From: an uncultured Collinsella sp.
GTDB taxonomy: Bacteria > Actinomycetota > Coriobacteriia > Coriobacteriales > Coriobacteriaceae
DNA length: 13,603 nucleotides
Assembly: GCA_934630855.1 (NCBI GenBank)
Contig: CAKTWW010000047.1
Span: forward strand, 1 to 13,603
Direction of reading: 5' to 3'
The notes under the pieces are model-generated. The model did no database searches and was not told the origin of the DNA. It was given only the letters and a program-made list of their open reading frames with translations. Positions 7,097-13,585 of this stretch are shown piece by piece. Every line of letters begins with the position of its first letter. Within the stretch, counting starts at the first letter, position 1. The translations under genes and the position numbers were made by a program.

Positions 7097-7192
7097 AACC
7101 TTAAAGGTTTCAAAGGGTCAAGTTGAACTTGAGGCTTTGGCCTTGACCTGCAGTTATAGTGAATTGTTGAGAAACCATAGAGTTCAACTTAA
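7089..7192. repeat. Cluster of AACTTGA/TCAAGTT-type palindromic sites
   Basis: Three related sites occur: TCAACTTGAA (7089-7098), a perfect 15-base palindrome TCAAGTT-G-AACTTGA (7118-7132), and TTCAACTTAA (7183-7192). Between the first two lies a second perfect dyad, AACCTT-A-AAGGTT (7097-7109). The arrangement looks like an operator array for a dimeric regulator upstream of the wall hydrolase. Confidence 0.6.
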
Positions 7193-7230
7193 ACGTTACG
7201 GAACGCTGTTGGGACTTGATTTTTGGCTGT

Positions 7231-7257
7231 AAAAGCAACCTCGACGTGGGGTTTTGC
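7231..7257 (-). terminator. Possible weak terminator after the MOSC gene
   Basis: On the minus strand, just after the stop codon, GCAAAACC can pair with GGTTGC (six pairs with a two-A bulge) and is followed by TTTT. The stem is short and imperfect. Confidence 0.35.
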
Positions 7258-7259
7258 AA

Positions 7260-7889
7260 CTACAGGGTTCCATCGCGGCGAGCCTGTTCGACCTCTTGGA
7301 GCGCCTCGGTGGGGGTGAATGTACAGGTGCCGTCGCCGAGCTTGATTATCTGGATATCGTCTCCGGTGCTGACCTCTCCACCCTGCAGCACGACGCCAAA
7401 AATGCCCTCGTGGGGAAAGATGCAGTCACCGGCGAGATAGTAGATGGCACAGCGGGTGTGGCAGACTTTGCCGATCTGGCTGATTTCGACCAGCACGTCG
7501 CGGCCAATTCTGAGTTGCGTGCCAAGGGGGAGCGACAGCAGGTTGATGCCCTGGGTCGTAAAGTTTTCGCCAAAGTCGCCCTCGTGTACATCGAGGCCGC
7601 GCGCTTGGGCTGTCTGGATCGATTCTGCAGCCAAAAACGAGACCTGGCGGTGCCAGTGCCCCGCGTGAGCGTCGGAAGCAAGGCCAAACTGCGTGATGAC
7701 GGTATCATGCCCATCGGCGACGGGTGCCTTGCGCGTTCCCTTGTGCGGCGAGGTATTGATCGAGACGATTCGCGCCGGCCCGTTATAGGCATCGTTTGCG
7801 GTGCGTAGGGGAATGGCTGCTTTTGCCCGGTCGGAAAGCTCGCGCTTAGCCGCGTCGAGAATGGGATCGATGATTTGGTCTTGCGGCAC
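7260..7889 (-). CDS. MOSC-domain protein
   Basis: This 209-residue cytoplasmic protein is almost entirely a MOSC domain, the beta-barrel fold shared with the C-terminal part of eukaryotic molybdenum-cofactor sulfurase. Stand-alone members are thought to handle sulfur or bind Mo cofactor, but the exact reaction is often unknown. Seen here are INTSPHKGTRK (44-54), DAHAGHWHRQVSFLA (73-87), GDFGENFTTQGINL (104-117), and the conserved Cys motif at 140-148, IGKVCHTRC with Cys143 and Cys147, followed by GDCIFPHEGIFG. The start is GTG at 7889, backed by AAAGGG at 7898-7903 with an 8-base spacer; the nearby ATG at 7906 is out of frame. No other molybdopterin genes lie in the window. It is transcribed away from the ATP-grasp gene. 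Confidence 0.9.
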   Translation of the reverse strand: MPQDQIIDPILDAAKRELSDRAKAAIPLRTANDAYNGPARIVSINTSPHKGTRKAPVADGHDTVITQFGLASDAHAGHWHRQVSFLAAESIQTAQARGLDVHEGDFGENFTTQGINLLSLPLGTQLRIGRDVLVEISQIGKVCHTRCAIYYLAGDCIFPHEGIFGVVLQGGEVSTGDDIQIIKLGDGTCTFTPTEALQEVEQARRDGTL

Positions 7890-7954
7890 GCTTGGGGCCC
7901 TTTCATTGAAGCTGATATCGGGTTCATCCTACAACATTGGTGGGTACATTGCCT

Positions 7955-7990
7955 GCCTGTCGTACAACGGTGCGCCGCTGTGCGACAGGC
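7955..7990. repeat. 12-bp inverted repeat in the divergent spacer
   Basis: GCCTGTCGTACA (7955-7966) pairs with TGTGCGACAGGC (7979-7990), with one G-U wobble, around a 12-base loop that can itself form CGG/CCG. It sits between the MOSC start and the promoter of the ATP-grasp gene, with no T run on either side. It may be an operator shared by the divergent genes or a structured leader of the MOSC transcript. Confidence 0.55.
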
Positions 7991-8015
7991 TCGCATGGAT
8001 AGATACGGTGGATGT

Positions 8016-8045
8016 TTGGGAAGGAGCGGGCAAGCACGCTAGAAT
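8016..8045 (+). promoter_or_regulatory. Probable promoter of the ATP-grasp ligase gene
   Basis: TTGGGA (8016-8021) and TAGAAT (8040-8045) are spaced by 18 bases. Transcription would start near 8052, giving a leader of about 48 bases with AGGAAG at 8090-8095 five bases before the ATG. Confidence 0.5.
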
Positions 8046-8100
8046 AAGACGGTTGCTCAAAGACCGCCCGTTCTGGGGCAGTTCTAGATAGGAAGTTTCC

Positions 8101-9357
8101 ATGGCATTGCAGTTTACAGAGCGCGAGTTTATCCCCGTGCTGCTCGGCGGCGACATCAACGCGTATTCGGTGGCGCGCGCATTTTACGAGGAGTATCAGG
8201 TTAAGAGCCTGGTCTTTGGCAAGTACCAGACCGGCCCCGCGTATCGCAGCCAAATTATCGATTACACGCCTAACGTGGATATCGATACCATGCCGGTCAT
8301 GATCGAGACCGTCAACGGCGTTGCGCAGGCTCATCCCGATCAGAAGATCATCCTTATGGGCTGTGGCGACAATTATGTCGCACTTGCCGCGCAGGCGCAG
8401 GACGCCGGCGCGCTTGCGTCGAACGTCGTCGCGCCCTACGCCCCCTACAGCATGCTCGAGCAGTGCCAGAAGAAGGAAATCTTCTACGAGCTGTGCGAGA
8501 AGCACGGTGTGCCCTATCCGCACACGTTTACCTTTACCATGGCGATGCTCAACGCTCAGGGCGAGGCGTCTGCCGAGGTGCTCGACCAGATCGATTTCCC
8601 CTTCCCGATGATCCTGAAGCCCTCTGACGGCATCATGTGGTGGGAGCACGAGTTCGAGGGTCAAAAGAAGGCCTACGAGATCGCCGACCGCGCCGAGCTG
8701 GAGCAGGTCATCCGCGACGTGTACGCCAGCGGCTACACCGATGACCTTATCTTGCAGGACCGCGTGCCCGGCAACGACGAGTACATGCGCGTGCTTACCA
8801 GCTATTCCGACCGCAACGGCAAGGTCCGCATGATGTGCCTCGGTCACGTGCTGCTCGAGGAGCATCAGCCCCACGGTGTCGGCAATCACGCCTGCATCAT
8901 CACCGAGCCAAACGACGAGCTCATGGGTGGCGTGCGCAAGCTGCTCGAGGACCTCAAGTTTACGGGCTTCTCCAACTTCGACGTCAAGTACGACGAGCGC
9001 GACGGCTCGTTTAAGTTCTTCGACTTCAACACCCGTCAGGGCCGCAGCAATTACTATGTCACGAACAGCGGCTTTAACGTGGCTAAATATGTGGTGGATG
9101 AGTACGTCTACAACCGCCCGTTTGAGCCGGAGTTCGTGACGGCGCAGGACGAGGCCCTGTGGATGGTCGTCCCCATGGGCGTCGTCGACAAGTACGTGAA
9201 GGACCCCGAGCTGCGTGCGAAAGCTCATCGCCTGGCCAAGGAGGGCAAGGGCGCCGATCCTTCGTTTATGAAGGGTGACTTCGTCTTTAATCGCTGGTTG
9301 CGCATGTGGCACACCAAGCTGCGTCACTTTAAGCTGTTCAAGACGTATTACAAGTAG
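8101..9357 (+). CDS. ATP-grasp carboxylate-amine ligase, candidate D-aspartate ligase
   Basis: This 418-residue cytoplasmic enzyme belongs to the ATP-grasp superfamily, which joins a carboxylate to an amine through an acyl-phosphate. The sequence shows an N-terminal nucleotide-fold part (PVLLGGDINAYSVARAF, 12-28), ILKPSDG with the ATP-binding Lys173, LILQDRVPGNDEYMRV (217-231), and the metal/ATP site FKFFDFNTRQGRSNYYV (304-320; Asp308, Asn310, Arg312). Size and motif order fit the D-aspartate ligase group typified by Aslfm of Enterococcus faecium, which attaches D-Asp to the side-chain amine of the peptidoglycan stem. The next gene is an aspartate-type racemase, which would supply D-Asp. The specific substrate is therefore inference from family resemblance plus neighbour; another amino-acid ligase activity is possible. 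The start is fixed by AGGAAG at 8090-8095. Confidence 0.85.
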   Translation: MALQFTEREFIPVLLGGDINAYSVARAFYEEYQVKSLVFGKYQTGPAYRSQIIDYTPNVDIDTMPVMIETVNGVAQAHPDQKIILMGCGDNYVALAAQAQDAGALASNVVAPYAPYSMLEQCQKKEIFYELCEKHGVPYPHTFTFTMAMLNAQGEASAEVLDQIDFPFPMILKPSDGIMWWEHEFEGQKKAYEIADRAELEQVIRDVYASGYTDDLILQDRVPGNDEYMRVLTSYSDRNGKVRMMCLGHVLLEEHQPHGVGNHACIITEPNDELMGGVRKLLEDLKFTGFSNFDVKYDERDGSFKFFDFNTRQGRSNYYVTNSGFNVAKYVVDEYVYNRPFEPEFVTAQDEALWMVVPMGVVDKYVKDPELRAKAHRLAKEGKGADPSFMKGDFVFNRWLRMWHTKLRHFKLFKTYYK

Positions 9358-9366
9358 ATGAGCACG

Positions 9367-9396
9367 GCGCCCGTCCGGTATGTATCGGGCGGGCGC
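9367..9396. terminator. GC-rich 11-bp hairpin between ligase and racemase genes
   Basis: GCGCCCGTCCG (9367-9377) pairs with CGGGCGGGCGC (9386-9396) with one wobble around an 8-base loop. It begins 10 bases after the ligase stop codon. No T run follows, so it may slow or protect the transcript end rather than terminate efficiently. Confidence 0.5.
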
Positions 9397-9399
9397 GGG

Positions 9400-9405
9400 T
9401 ATGAT
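9400..9405 (+). promoter_or_regulatory. -10 box TATGAT upstream of the racemase
   Basis: TATGAT follows the hairpin by three bases. Transcription would start near 9412, with AAGGAGG at 9430-9436. No clear -35 hexamer is seen; the expected position is at the hairpin loop. Confidence 0.45.
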
Positions 9406-9441
9406 ACGCGCAGTTGCGCAGGCGTCACCAAGGAGGCGGCG

Positions 9442-10188
9442 ATGGAAAAGCTGGGAGTTATCGGCGGCATGGGCGCCGAGGCCACGTCGTATTACTACGA
9501 CCAGGTCGTGCGCCATACGGCCGCCACCTGCGATCAGGAACATATCGACATGGTGGTGCTTTCCAAGTCGACTATGCCCGATCGCACCCTGGCCATCAAG
9601 ACCGGCGAACACGACAAGCTGCTGGCGACCATGAAGGAGTGCGCCCAGGCGCTCGAGACGTTGGGCTGCGCGCACATCGCTATTCCCTGCAACACGTCGC
9701 ATTACTTCTACGACCAGATTCAGTCGTTTACGAAGGTGCCGATTATCCACATGCCGCGCGAGTCGGTACGCTACGCTCTGTCTGGCGCGGTGATGGGGGA
9801 GTGCGAGTTCGATCCCAATTTGAGCATGCCTGCCGAGCCGGTGCGCAAGATCGGCATCATGGGTACCGATGGCACCGTGGGCGCGGGTGTCTACGGGCGC
9901 GAGTGCGAGGCCGCGGGCGTCGAGGTCATCTATCCCAGCGAGAAACGCCAGGCCGACGTGATGTCGCTCATCTACGATGACGTGAAGGCCGGACGCGAGC
10001 CCGATATGGACAAGTTCGACCGCGTGATGTGGGAGTTCGCCCGCAGCGGCTGCGACCGCGTCGTTCTGGCCTGCACGGAACTTTCGGTACTGCAGAAGTA
10101 CCGCGAGATGCCCGAGATCACCCTCGATGCGATGGACGTCCTGGTGCGCGAATCCATCATTCGCAGCGGCGCCCCCTACCGCCTCTAG
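9442..10188 (+). CDS. Aspartate/glutamate racemase family protein (aspartate racemase type)
   Basis: This 248-residue cytoplasmic, cofactor-independent racemase interconverts L- and D-forms of an acidic amino acid by a two-cysteine mechanism. Both catalytic cysteines are visible: Cys83 in IPCNTSHYF and Cys211 in LACTELSVL. The N-terminus reads GVIGGMGAEAT, the aspartate-racemase form, not the glutamate racemase MurI form. AAGGAGG at 9430-9436 with a 5-base spacer fixes the ATG at 9442; an in-frame ATG at 9358 would run through the hairpin and -10 box. Following the ATP-grasp ligase by 84 bases, it most likely provides D-Asp for that enzyme. D-Glu supply or a broader racemase role is the alternative. 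Confidence 0.9.
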   Translation: MEKLGVIGGMGAEATSYYYDQVVRHTAATCDQEHIDMVVLSKSTMPDRTLAIKTGEHDKLLATMKECAQALETLGCAHIAIPCNTSHYFYDQIQSFTKVPIIHMPRESVRYALSGAVMGECEFDPNLSMPAEPVRKIGIMGTDGTVGAGVYGRECEAAGVEVIYPSEKRQADVMSLIYDDVKAGREPDMDKFDRVMWEFARSGCDRVVLACTELSVLQKYREMPEITLDAMDVLVRESIIRSGAPYRL

Positions 10189-10194
10189 CCCTCG

Positions 10195-10229
10195 ACCTGC
10201 CAAAAAGGGACAGGTTTATTTTGGCAGGT
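10195..10229 (+). terminator. Terminator-like inverted repeat with REP-like loop
   Basis: ACCTGCCAAAA (10195-10205) pairs perfectly with TTTTGGCAGGT (10219-10229), followed by TTT. The 13-base loop contains GGGACAGGTTTA. It lies seven bases after the racemase stop and should act as its terminator. The composition also resembles dispersed REP-type palindromes I associate with such genomes, which I cannot check here. Confidence 0.7.
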
Positions 10230-10247
10230 TTTACCTGGGAAAACAGT

Positions 10248-10284
10248 AAAGGCCTCGGCTCGTTTGGTGCGAGACGGGGCCTTT
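10248..10284. terminator. Bidirectional terminator after the ECF operon
   Basis: A stem of 15 positions, with one mismatch and one wobble (10248-10262 with 10270-10284), has a 7-base loop and starts and ends in AAA/TTT. It lies between the convergent racemase and EcfT genes. It is the probable end of the ECF transcript and a backup for the racemase. Confidence 0.75.
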
Positions 10285-10313
10285 TGCGTTTGGCGGTTGG
10301 TGTCGGTGGCGGA

Positions 10314-11060
10314 CTAGAACAGGAAGCCGAGGACGATGAGGGCAGCGCTGACGATGAGCACGGCAACGTCCATGCCCTTGATGGGGTAGCGCTTGTACGA
10401 GCTTGCGCGCGTTCGCAGGTAGAAGCCGCGTTGCTCGGCGGCAAGTGCGGTGGCATCGGTCTTGCCCACGCTCGAGATAAGCAACGGCACGCACAGCGGC
10501 AGCATGAGCTTGAGCTTCTTGACGGGATTCTTGGTGTCGTACTCGACGCCGCGCGCGGTCTGCGCCTCCATGATGGCGTTCATCTCCTGGCTAAAGACCG
10601 GCACAAAGCGCAGCGCCGTGGTAAACGTGAACGCATAGCGGTACGGCACGTGTAACACCTCCACGCAGGCGTTAGCGAGGTCGCCGAGCTGCGTGATAGT
10701 GAGCATGAGGATAAGCGGCAGTGCCACGCCGAGCAGGCGAAGCGCTGCTTTGGTGCCGGTGATGAGGCCATCTGCGGTAATCCAGGCAAAGATGGGGGCT
10801 CCGGTGCGGATAAAGACGGTCTGCAGAACCAGCATGATCAGCGAAAGGGGCACCATAAGCTTGACGAGTGAGACGAGGCCTGCGGTCGATTTGGCGTAGA
10901 TGCCCAAGATAAAAGTCAGCAAAAGCAGGGCGATTAGGAGCACATAGGTGTCGCCGAGGAAGGTGGCCAAGATAATGGCCGCGGCCAGGGCGAGCTTGAC
11001 CACGGGGTTCAGCCGATGAAGTAGCGAGTCTCCGGGCACGTAGTCGATCACGTTAGTCAT
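10314..11060 (-). CDS. ecfT: ECF transporter T component (transmembrane coupling protein)
   Basis: This 248-residue inner-membrane protein is the energy-coupling subunit that links the ATPases to the substrate-binding S component. It starts with DYVPGDSLLHRLNPVVKL, typical of EcfT, has several hydrophobic helices, and then a cytoplasmic coupling region with the signature QTARGVEY (first X-R-G motif) and AAEQRGFYL (second motif), before a final C-terminal helix. The start codon overlaps the end of the ATPase gene by eight bases, with AAGGAG inside that gene, so the two are translationally coupled. The subunit order and close spacing suggest a dedicated (group I) ECF transporter. Confidence 0.93.
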   Translation of the reverse strand: MTNVIDYVPGDSLLHRLNPVVKLALAAAIILATFLGDTYVLLIALLLLTFILGIYAKSTAGLVSLVKLMVPLSLIMLVLQTVFIRTGAPIFAWITADGLITGTKAALRLLGVALPLILMLTITQLGDLANACVEVLHVPYRYAFTFTTALRFVPVFSQEMNAIMEAQTARGVEYDTKNPVKKLKLMLPLCVPLLISSVGKTDATALAAEQRGFYLRTRASSYKRYPIKGMDVAVLIVSAALIVLGFLF

Positions 11061-12819
11061 GGTTGAGCATCTCCTTTACCAGGTCGACCAGATCGGAGAC
11101 CTGACTGATTCCGGCAAATCGGGGCGAAACGTCGCGTGCAAGTTTCTTGGATAGAGCCACAACCTGCGGCGGCTCCACGTATGCGGCGCGCATGAGGGCA
11201 TCGTCGGCAAAGATCCGGTCCGCGTCGCCTCGCTCGAGGATGCGCCCGTCAGCCATGACTACCAGGCGCTGAGCAAAGTCCGAGACGACTTCCATGTCGT
11301 GGCATACCATGATCACGGCGCAGCCGCGCTCGGCCATCTCGCTCACCGTCTCCATCACGGTCATGCACTCACGGTAATCGAGGCCGCTCGTGGGCTCATC
11401 GAGCAGAACCACCTGTGGGTCGAGCACAACCACGGACGCCAGGGCGACCATCTGTCGCTGTCCGCGCGAAAGCGAGAACGGCGATTCGTCCAAAGGGAGC
11501 TCAAAGCGCTCCGCCACCACCCGTGCGCGCTGGCGGGCCTCGTCGGCGGTGACACCGTGCAGCTCAAGGCTAAAGGCAATCTCGTCGAGTACGGTATCGC
11601 GGCAGAGCTGGCGGTCGGGGTTCTGGAACAGCGTCGCGCATTTTGCAGCAATCGCGCTGGTGGGAACGTCGGCAGTGTTCATCCCCGCCATATGGACGGT
11701 TCCCGACGCCGGATGCAGAAGGCCGTTCAGCAGTTTGGTGAGCGTGGTCTTGCCGGCGCCGTTCTGGCCGATGACGCCCACGAGCTCACCGGGATAGACA
11801 CACATGTTGAGGTTGTTGACCGAGGCGCCACCATGGGGGTAGGCAAAGGTCACATCGGTGAGCTCGACCACTGGCTCCTGATTGGCGCCGCGGGGGACCA
11901 TCGGGATATGGGGAGAGGTCTCGGGCGTATCGGCGGGTGCGTCCTTGCTCGTTGCATCCGCAAGCAGGGATGAGATGAGCTGGTGCGCCTCGGAAACATT
12001 GAGGCAGGGTGCCTGGCCGCTCGGCAACAGGCCGGCTTCTGCCAGGCTGTTCGCGATGCGCGCGACGCGGGGGCTGTCGACACCCATCTGGCGCAGCTCG
12101 CTTGCGTGCGCAAAGACTTGGTGGGGCTCGCCGTCAAACGCGAGCTCGCCGTCTGCCATGACGAGCACGCGGCTGCAATACTTCGACAGCAGCGCGACCT
12201 TCTGCTCGATGACAACCACGGTGATGCCGTGCTCGCGGTTGATTTGGCACAGGGTGTCAAACACGAGCGTGGAGCTTGCCGGGTCGAGCGCTGCCGTGGG
12301 CTCGTCGAGCACGAGCACGTCGGGCGCCATGGCGATGATCGCGGCGATTGCGACCTTCTGCTTTTGTCCGCCCGAAAGTGTTGCAATCTCGCGGTGGCGC
12401 AGGTCGCTAATGCCGACGGTCGCCAGCGTCTGGCTGATGCGATCCTCGATCTGGTCGTGCGGCATGCCGAAGTTCTCGAGGCCAAAGAGCATCTCGTCTT
12501 CAACGATGGGTGCAACCATCTGGGCGTCAATGTCCTGCAGCACGCTTCCCACTATGCGCGAGATATCCGTGAGGGTGATCTCGCAGGTGTCACGGCCATC
12601 GACGAGCGTGGCTCCAAAGAGCTTGCCGGTGTAGTGGTGGGGGATGGCTCCGCTCAGAACGGCGGCGAGTGTCGATTTGCCGGCGCCTGAGGGGCCGATG
12701 ACGCCCACAAACTCACCCTTCTCGATGGTGAGTGAGACGTGATCGAGGGCATTCTGCGCCTCGTGACCATAGGCAAACGAGACGTCATCGAGCTTGATGA
12801 TGGTATTGCTGGAGCTCAT
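11053..12819 (-). CDS. ECF transporter ATPase, two ABC domains fused
   Basis: This 588-residue cytoplasmic protein carries two complete ABC nucleotide-binding domains in one chain, replacing the EcfA1/EcfA2 pair. Domain 1 has Walker A GPSGAGKST (42-50), Q-loop Gln95, signature LSGGQ (148-152) and Walker B VLVLDEP (168-174). A linker of about 60 residues (255-315) follows. Domain 2 has Walker A GQNGAGKTT (351-359), Q-loop Gln399, signature LSRGQ (450-454) and Walker B VVLLDEP (470-476). The second signature has Arg in place of the first Gly of the usual SGGQ. The ATG at 12819 is chosen because GAAAGG lies at 12825-12830; the open frame runs back to 12855, but that would start inside a terminator hairpin. 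The EcfT gene overlaps its end. Confidence 0.94.
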   Translation of the reverse strand: MSSSNTIIKLDDVSFAYGHEAQNALDHVSLTIEKGEFVGVIGPSGAGKSTLAAVLSGAIPHHYTGKLFGATLVDGRDTCEITLTDISRIVGSVLQDIDAQMVAPIVEDEMLFGLENFGMPHDQIEDRISQTLATVGISDLRHREIATLSGGQKQKVAIAAIIAMAPDVLVLDEPTAALDPASSTLVFDTLCQINREHGITVVVIEQKVALLSKYCSRVLVMADGELAFDGEPHQVFAHASELRQMGVDSPRVARIANSLAEAGLLPSGQAPCLNVSEAHQLISSLLADATSKDAPADTPETSPHIPMVPRGANQEPVVELTDVTFAYPHGGASVNNLNMCVYPGELVGVIGQNGAGKTTLTKLLNGLLHPASGTVHMAGMNTADVPTSAIAAKCATLFQNPDRQLCRDTVLDEIAFSLELHGVTADEARQRARVVAERFELPLDESPFSLSRGQRQMVALASVVVLDPQVVLLDEPTSGLDYRECMTVMETVSEMAERGCAVIMVCHDMEVVSDFAQRLVVMADGRILERGDADRIFADDALMRAAYVEPPQVVALSKKLARDVSPRFAGISQVSDLVDLVKEMLNHD

Positions 12820-12836
12820 GGGGGCCTTTCTATCGT

Positions 12837-12869
12837 AAAAGAGCACCGGCCGCAAAACGACCGGCGCTC
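12837..12869 (-). terminator. Intrinsic terminator between the S-component and ATPase genes
   Basis: On the minus strand a 12-bp stem (two G-U wobbles) with a 5-base loop spans 12841-12869 and is followed by TTTT (12840-12837). It lies 33 bases past the S-component stop codon and 18 bases before the ATPase start. It should lower read-through and give more S component than ATPase. Confidence 0.8.
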
Positions 12870-12902
12870 AACATGTGTGCCTGCGTGAGGCTCGTCGGCT
12901 AC

Positions 12903-13475
12903 TTAGTCGTTGAGCTTGAGGGTCTTCTTGATGGGGATGTAGAGGGCGGTCACGATGATGGCATTGGCAACGCCGGTGGCGGCGACGACGGGAGCCATGA
13001 CGCCCATGAAGGCCGGGTTGTTCATGACGCCGAAGGAGAAGATCGCGGCGTAGATCATGCCGGAGATAAAGGTGACAACGAAGGTGCCGACGAGCGGGAG
13101 CAGACCCTTGGCCTTGGAGTTGGCGAGCGCGGAGACGAGCAGGGCCATGACCATGGCGGCGACAGGCTCAGCGATCAGGTCGGGGCCCTTGACAGAGGCG
13201 GTGATCTGGATCACCACACCGGCGAGGAGGCCGATGATCGCGGATTGGCCGATGTTGGGCTTGATGATGAGAATCTCGAGGCAGAAGGCTGCGATGATGA
13301 ACTCGGGTGAGAGGAAGCCTCCGGTGAGACCGCTGAAGAACTTGGAGACGGTCATGTTGAGGACGAAGCCGGCGGCGAGGAGGATAGCGTAGAGAGTGAG
13401 TGCCTTGAGATCGAGCTTGCCGTGGTCGGTGGTCTGGACGGTGCGGGGCTGGGCGGCGGTGGTGTTTTGAGACAT
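12903..13475 (-). CDS. ECF transporter S component (substrate-binding), TrpP-like
   Basis: This 190-residue membrane protein is the specificity subunit of the ECF transporter encoded with it. After a polar N-terminus (1-22), about six hydrophobic segments follow: LTLYAILLAAGFVLNM, FIIAAFCLEILII, SAIIGLLAGVVIQI, PVAAMVMALLVSAL, LVGTFVVTFISGMIYAAIF and VMAPVVAATGVANAIIV. The pattern SPEF-LEILIIKP-DLIAEPVAA resembles my recollection of the TrpP (tryptophan) family of S components, but I cannot confirm this and leave the gene unnamed. The start at 13475 has GAAAGGA at 13484-13490 with an 8-base spacer. A terminator hairpin lies in the leader. Other nutrients (thiamine precursors, queuosine precursors) remain possible. 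Confidence 0.85.
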   Translation of the reverse strand: MSQNTTAAQPRTVQTTDHGKLDLKALTLYAILLAAGFVLNMTVSKFFSGLTGGFLSPEFIIAAFCLEILIIKPNIGQSAIIGLLAGVVIQITASVKGPDLIAEPVAAMVMALLVSALANSKAKGLLPLVGTFVVTFISGMIYAAIFSFGVMNNPAFMGVMAPVVAATGVANAIIVTALYIPIKKTLKLND

Positions 13476-13554
13476 GGTGAAAATCCTTTCGGAAGGGGAG
13501 TGCTAGAGAGGAAAGCGGAGGCGCGCGATGCGAATGCGATCGGGCTCGAGATAG

Positions 13555-13585
13555 AAAAAGGCCCCCGGTCGAAACCGGAGGCCTT
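13555..13585 (-). terminator. Terminator hairpin in the leader of the ECF operon
   Basis: On the minus strand AAGGCCTCCGG pairs with CCGGGGGCCTT (a U-G wobble in the middle) around a 6-base loop, followed by a T run. The wobble pairs only on this strand, which shows orientation. It lies about 80 bases before the S-component start. It is either the end of a gene beyond the window or the terminator of a leader attenuator. Confidence 0.7.

Noticed and set aside
6012..7097. A 361-codon open frame on the plus strand
   Set aside because: It is antisense to the wall hydrolase; the Leu/Gly-rich product mirrors the coiled-coil codons and has no plausible ribosome-binding site.
9358..9441. Racemase starting at the ATG at 9358
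   Set aside because: It would add 28 residues encoded by the hairpin and -10 box; the family begins at the GVIGGMG strand, matching the 9442 start with AAGGAGG.
7924..10203. A 759-codon open frame on the minus strand
   Set aside because: It lies wholly antisense to the ligase and racemase genes, has His/Val/Ala-rich composition typical of a GC-rich shadow frame, no domain I recognise, and runs across a promoter and two intergenic hairpins.
12820..12855. Longer start for the ECF ATPase at 12855
   Set aside because: That start would sit inside the intrinsic terminator hairpin and has no Shine-Dalgarno, whereas 12819 has one and begins normally for an ABC domain.
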